Of a DNA stretch of 64,000 nucleotides, positions 61,501 to 64,000 are shown piece by piece. Position 1 is the stretch's first letter. Every line of letters starts with the position of its first letter. The DNA is from Devosia sp. Root685 (GTDB taxonomy: Bacteria > Pseudomonadota > Alphaproteobacteria > Rhizobiales > Devosiaceae). The position numbers and the translations under genes are program-made. The notes beneath the pieces are model-generated. The model searched no databases, had not been told where the DNA came from, and saw only the letters and a program-made list of their open reading frames with translations. Location of the stretch: contig NZ_LMHK01000002.1 in NCBI RefSeq assembly GCF_001427875.1, positions 559,681-623,680 on the forward strand, written 5' to 3'.

Positions 61501-64000
61501 CGGCAACGACACGCTCAATGGCGGCGCGGGCAATGACATATTGCTCGGCGGCGCTGGCAACGACATCCACGATGGCGGCACTGGTGCCGACATCATGGGC
61601 GGCGGCGCCGGCAACGACACTTATATTGTCGACAATACCGGCGATATCGTCGATGAAGCGGCCAATGCAGGCACCGATCAGGTCAATTCCTCGGTCAGCT
61701 TCACTTTGGGTGCCAATGTCGAAAACCTGACACTGACCGGCACGACCGATGGCGTCAACGGCACGGGCAACGCGCTCGACAACACCATCAACGGCAATGA
61801 CGGCGAAAACCAGCTGTTTGGCGGTGGAGGCAACGACACCATCAATGGCGGCGCCGATGCCGACCTTCTCGATGGCGGCACGGGCAACGACACGCTCAAC
61901 GGCGGCCTCGGCAACGACTCCGTTACGGGCGGCGAAGGCGACGATACGATCATTGTCAGTGATGGCAACGACACCCTGCGCTATACCGCCAACGGTTTTG
62001 GTGCCGACACCGTAACGGGCTTCGACGCCGACGCCACTGGTGGTCAGGATCTCGTCGACCTCAGCGGCATGGGCATCACCGCCGCCAATTTCGCCACCCG
62101 CGTCACCATCGCAGACGTAACCGGACCGAACGCTGCGCTCATCACCGTCGATGGCGGCACCGGCGGCACCATTCGCCTCAACGGGGTGACGGCGGCGTCT
62201 CTTACCCAGACCGATTTCGTGCTCGCCACGGCGACCACGAACACCATTACCGGCACCAATACCGGCCAGACGCATCTCGGCACCAATGCCGCCGAAACCA
62301 TCAATGCGCTTGGCGGCAATGACACGGTCAATGCCAGCGGCGGCAACGATATCGTCAATGGCGGCGAAGGCGCCGACATTCTCAACGGCGGCGAGGGCAA
62401 CGACACGCTCACCGGTGGCCTCGGCGCCAGCACAGGCACCTTCGCCGACGACTTCGGTGGTGGGGTTTCCTACACCGACAACAATGGCACGCTGCTCTTC
62501 AATGGCGGCTGGACCGAAGGCGGCGGTGAAAACACCGACGACAATTCGGGCGATATCCAGATCAATACCGCCAATACCGGCCGCCTGCACTTCAACGACG
62601 GCATCGACGGCGGCGAAACCATCCAGCGCGCCTTCGATCTGACTGGGGCGACCTCCGCTTCTGTGCAGTTCGCCTATGTCGGCGACGCCGGCCTGACTGC
62701 CGGCGAGTCGGTGAGTGTCGAGGCCTGGAACCATACGACGAACAGCTGGCAGGCCCTTGCCGGCGGCGTCTTCAGCACGGCGAGCAGCACGTTCAGCATC
62801 GCCCTGACCGCCGCCCAGATCGGCCCCCAATCCGCCATCCGCTTCACGGCGAACGGCAATTGGGATGGCGGCGACGACTTCTTTGTCGATAGCTTCGTGG
62901 TCAATGCCACCGGCAATCTCGGCGTCGATACCATCAACGGCGACAATGGAGACGACACCATCGTCTGGAACGCCAATGCGGCAAACCCGACCGATAGCCG
63001 GCAGGTGGTTAATGGCGGCGCCGAAGGCCTTGCCGGCGATACCTTCGCTATCAATGGCAGGGCCGGCGCGGAAACCTACACGATCTACACCCGCGCCGCC
63101 TTCGCCGCGATCGCTGGCAATAGCCTGACCGGGTTCAATGCGGGAACCGAAATCATCGTCACCCGCAATGGCACCAACAATGCCTCGGTGATCGCCGAAC
63201 TGCGCGAGATCGAGGAAATCCGCATCAATGGGTTCGACCCCAATGGAACAGGCACCCCGGGCGGCGACACGTTCAATATCGTGGGCGATTTCTCGACCAC
63301 GAGCCTTCGTCTCAACACCATCACCATCGATGGCAATGTGGGCGACGACACGATCGACATCTCGGCCCTGAGCTCTGCGCACCGCATCGTCTTCAAGTCC
63401 AATGGCGGCCACGACACCATCCTGGGCACCCTGCGTCCCCAGGACGTCATCGAACTGCCCCCGGGCAGCACCATGGCCGACTTCGTCGAAACCACCGACG
63501 AAAACGGCGTCACGACCCTGAGCGATGGTGAACATTCCATCCGCTACGTCTCCCATGGCGGCCCGCCGATCATTGATGACGGGGACGACGATGAGGACGA
63601 CGAAGACGAGGATGATGACGATCACGTCCCCGGCGATGACGACGACGATGAAGATGATGATGGCGACGATGATGATGCGCCTGTTGTGGGTGGTCCGGTT
63701 CTTGGCACACCACAGGATGACGTGTTGCTCGGCACCTCTGGCGGCGATTTGGTGTTCGGGTTTGCCGGGACCGACTACATCATCGCCAATGCCGGGGTGG
63801 ACGTGATCCGGGCCGGTGCCGGTGACGATTTTGTCGACGGAGGGGCGGGTCGCGATATCATCTTTGCCGATGATGGCGATGACGATGTCTTTGGCGGCGA
63901 TGACGACGATCTGATCTATGGCGAAGGTGGCCATGATCGTCTCTTCGGCGGCTCGGGCAATGACCTCGTGGATGGCGGAGACGGCAATGACACCGTCTTC
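55550..64000 (+). CDS. Giant animal-haem-peroxidase with RTX repeats (3' end outside window)
   Basis: At least 2817 residues, open to the last base. GGAGGGG lies upstream of the ATG. The peroxidase domain covers about 60-900, with the distal region FGQFFDHGLDLVGKG (Gln266, His270) and the proximal His539 in VHHVFHSEHNRLM, the counterpart of the H-x5-REHNR motif of myeloperoxidase-like enzymes. From about 1010 onward come many RTX blocks (DGGNDNLEGGHGNDIINGG), interrupted by two related jelly-roll domains (about 1475-1622 and 2295-2455) and by an acidic Asp/Glu tract near 2675-2710. No signal peptide, so type I secretion is expected. Similar architecture is known in Mn(II)-oxidising MopA peroxidases of Aurantimonas and Roseobacter relatives. 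Substrate here is unproven. Confidence 0.9.
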   Translation, partial: MVTYIKSDLEFILAQIKIAEAHAAGQPLYGPGGLIPTYNLAWGLRTVNGEYNNLLHPEWGSADNPFPEPLGNDYRDAQGGMLDPDGPGPAPEFPTAPNYNPSTNPNNVVIDGSVRTISNLIVDQTLDNPAAIMVALQRAGITPPPGMTLLDIAISIRDEYQPVKPFVEAAEAAHVADVNAQRTLAAALAATPQDPVAVAAAQTAAAATAAASATADADLATARGPLDLLLTENGIRMDGDNISLPNIAPDEGLSASFNSWFTLFGQFFDHGLDLVGKGGSGTVFIPLSPDDPLYDPTSPTNFMVLTRATVGAGPDGILDDPDTLAVESTDDVRPINTTTPFVDQNQTYTSHASHQVFLREYILVGGKPQATGNLLDGTNGGLPTWAEVKAQAKAMLGIDLTDYHVGNLPLLATDEYGNFIPHPVTGFAQVVMVGNPPTLASGTPASPLSLVTVTPDDASDADTLPQVTHLAVRTGHAFLDDIAHTAVPVGKIADGDIEIGLANSDGSPISTSYDNELLDAHFVTGDGRGNENIGLTTVHHVFHSEHNRLMAHTKDVVLATNDLAFINEWLDVGLTSLDQIDTEAERTALKNDVGRWDGERLFQAAKFGTEMQYQHLVFEEFARKIQPNINVFLVPDGYDVTIDPTILAEFAHVVYRFGHSMLTETIDRYDPSFTPDQIGLIEGFLNPLEFASLPSDEMAGAVIRGMTRQVGNHIDEFVTSALRNNLLGLPLDLATINLARGRDTGVPSLNEARRQFYEATGNDAILKPYTSWVEFASHLKHEASIINFIAAYGTHALITGETTIEGKRDAAITLILGEAFGKFAAMEPPFVMPADRDDFLNGTGSYGAAGALGGLENIDLWIGGLAEATTPFGGMLGSTFNFVFETQMEKLQNGDRFYYLQRLDGLHLFGEMEANSFAAMIMRNTDATHLPSDVFSTPGLILEVDQTRQFNDLDGNGTLESIDPVGTGLLTQLVIRNNPATTGLDTNYLRYTGGDHVILGGTNNADMMIAGIGDDTLFGDGGNDNLEGGHGNDIINGGDGDDIIRDMGGDDNIKGGDGHDAIHAGPGLDLVLGGRGQDFVVLGTDMGSEVFGGEGNDFILGNKNAERILGNEGDDWLETGTFDGAPGDNFDEIFAHDGIRGNDVFLGDGGFDEFIGEGGDDIMVGSPGRGKMAGMSGFDWATYKDNVAGVNADLSIPIVFDEAPVLPENAALDEFESMEGLSGTRFNDILKGSEEDATTRVPASQGGSTGYLGSALDAQGIALINGLQAVLGTGVTSFLAGDIILGGDGSDEIQGNAGDDIIDGDKWLDVQIGVFAATDPNHLGTPLRLVNSMKDLTSDVFSGLVNPGQLAIVRTIRTDTTPGDIDTAVFRDVSTNFSFSLDADGRLVVSHAIEDGIEGTDTLSGIERLRFTDGTYAIVMGTPFNDNGGANPATDRPVLNGTDANEIIVGLAGSDILNGNGGNDVLIGGTDGASTAVVNDAFGTASAAWTESGDVTTGTVLTSGQIRITGGALVFGDNDNDPGNGGAQIQRTLNLAGANAVSIAYSYAENSFDNGETVQVQFSANGTTFTTIQTIDGDSGSGSFNVQLSGPFLPAAAIRFVVSGTNNNSANDTVAIDNLVVTALHGDQLNGGLGNDTYGFGLADGNDVITETGGTDRVTIARGTAAVPLAALTAVRQANNDLTLGFNGQTVTVANEFGNNANARVELVNFSNNVYGGVTLAGDYAVSFDTNDDDDGDGVGELGPVDPNTSSLVVGTAAADNLLGSGENDVLFGGAGNDTLTGDGGNDLLIGGAGNDDMIGNDGDDTYEVDSGGDDITENANEGIDTVLASVNFNLTDANLENLMFTGTANLNGNGNAGANQITGNAGNNNLNGLGGNDIIDGGAGNDTLTGGAGNDTIIGGLGTEDTTVFAGAASAYDYAVNATGQLVVTHRNGGADGTDTLTGVENLSLNNVNYDIILGSNTDDAALNGATGANNSQLVLGLDGNDTLNGGAGNDILLGGAGNDIHDGGTGADIMGGGAGNDTYIVDNTGDIVDEAANAGTDQVNSSVSFTLGANVENLTLTGTTDGVNGTGNALDNTINGNDGENQLFGGGGNDTINGGADADLLDGGTGNDTLNGGLGNDSVTGGEGDDTIIVSDGNDTLRYTANGFGADTVTGFDADATGGQDLVDLSGMGITAANFATRVTIADVTGPNAALITVDGGTGGTIRLNGVTAASLTQTDFVLATATTNTITGTNTGQTHLGTNAAETINALGGNDTVNASGGNDIVNGGEGADILNGGEGNDTLTGGLGASTGTFADDFGGGVSYTDNNGTLLFNGGWTEGGGENTDDNSGDIQINTANTGRLHFNDGIDGGETIQRAFDLTGATSASVQFAYVGDAGLTAGESVSVEAWNHTTNSWQALAGGVFSTASSTFSIALTAAQIGPQSAIRFTANGNWDGGDDFFVDSFVVNATGNLGVDTINGDNGDDTIVWNANAANPTDSRQVVNGGAEGLAGDTFAINGRAGAETYTIYTRAAFAAIAGNSLTGFNAGTEIIVTRNGTNNASVIAELREIEEIRINGFDPNGTGTPGGDTFNIVGDFSTTSLRLNTITIDGNVGDDTIDISALSSAHRIVFKSNGGHDTILGTLRPQDVIELPPGSTMADFVETTDENGVTTLSDGEHSIRYVSHGGPPIIDDGDDDEDDEDEDDDDHVPGDDDDDEDDDGDDDDAPVVGGPVLGTPQDDVLLGTSGGDLVFGFAGTDYIIANAGVDVIRAGAGDDFVDGGAGRDIIFADDGDDDVFGGDDDDLIYGEGGHDRLFGGSGNDLVDGGDGNDTVF

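Noticed and set aside
61394..63934. An 846-codon open frame on the minus strand
   Set aside because: Same reason: antisense to RTX repeats, with a periodic low-complexity product and no ribosome site.

Overview
The window looks like a chromosomal segment of a GC-rich, flagellated, heterotrophic alphaproteobacterium of the order Hyphomicrobiales, possibly Devosiaceae. That rests on a flagellin next to flbT (FlbT is an alphaproteobacterial regulator), the sugar ABC importers with LacI regulators, and short palindromic intergenic repeats of a kind common in this order. The genus is inference. No rRNA, tRNA, CRISPR array or transposase was seen.

Layout. 1-6.6 kb: the 3' end of an SDR gene; flagellin, flbT and a small XRE-like gene on the minus strand; a divergent response regulator / MASE1 histidine kinase pair; two more small XRE-type genes. 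6.6-14.2 kb: an alpha-2-macroglobulin / pbpC operon (periplasmic defence and peptidoglycan repair). 14.6-17.6 kb: a type V autotransporter. 17.7-26.4 kb: a sugar-use operon (GH2 enzyme, ABC ATPase, binding protein, two permeases) with a divergent LacI regulator. 26.5-36.9 kb: a second LacI gene, a second ABC importer operon that includes a PHP/CehA-type metallohydrolase, and a divergent LacI plus GH38-like/DUF5054 gene. The divergent intergenic region of this second operon carries two near-identical LacI-type operators. 37-41 kb: an M3 oligopeptidase and glmS.

41-53 kb is the most unusual part: a divergent Pel-type exopolysaccharide locus. The plus arm encodes PelE-like, PelF (GT4), PelG and a short PelD-like protein. 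The minus arm encodes a PelA-hydrolase-like glycosidase, a short PelB-like TPR protein and a 1918-residue protein. That last protein places a PelA-type deacetylase (D885/D887, H955/H959, H1151) between four carbohydrate-binding-like repeats and a C-terminal RTX secretion module. PelA therefore appears split, with its deacetylase half rebuilt as a probable type I secretion substrate. PelD lacks the GAF and GGDEF-like c-di-GMP receptor part, and a NarX/NarL-type two-component system lies next to it.

55.5 kb to the end is one open frame of at least 2817 codons: an animal-haem-peroxidase with many RTX blocks, similar in architecture to MopA-type Mn(II)-oxidising peroxidases. It runs off the window. 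Two large RTX proteins are thus encoded within 23 kb, but no type I secretion machinery is present in the window.
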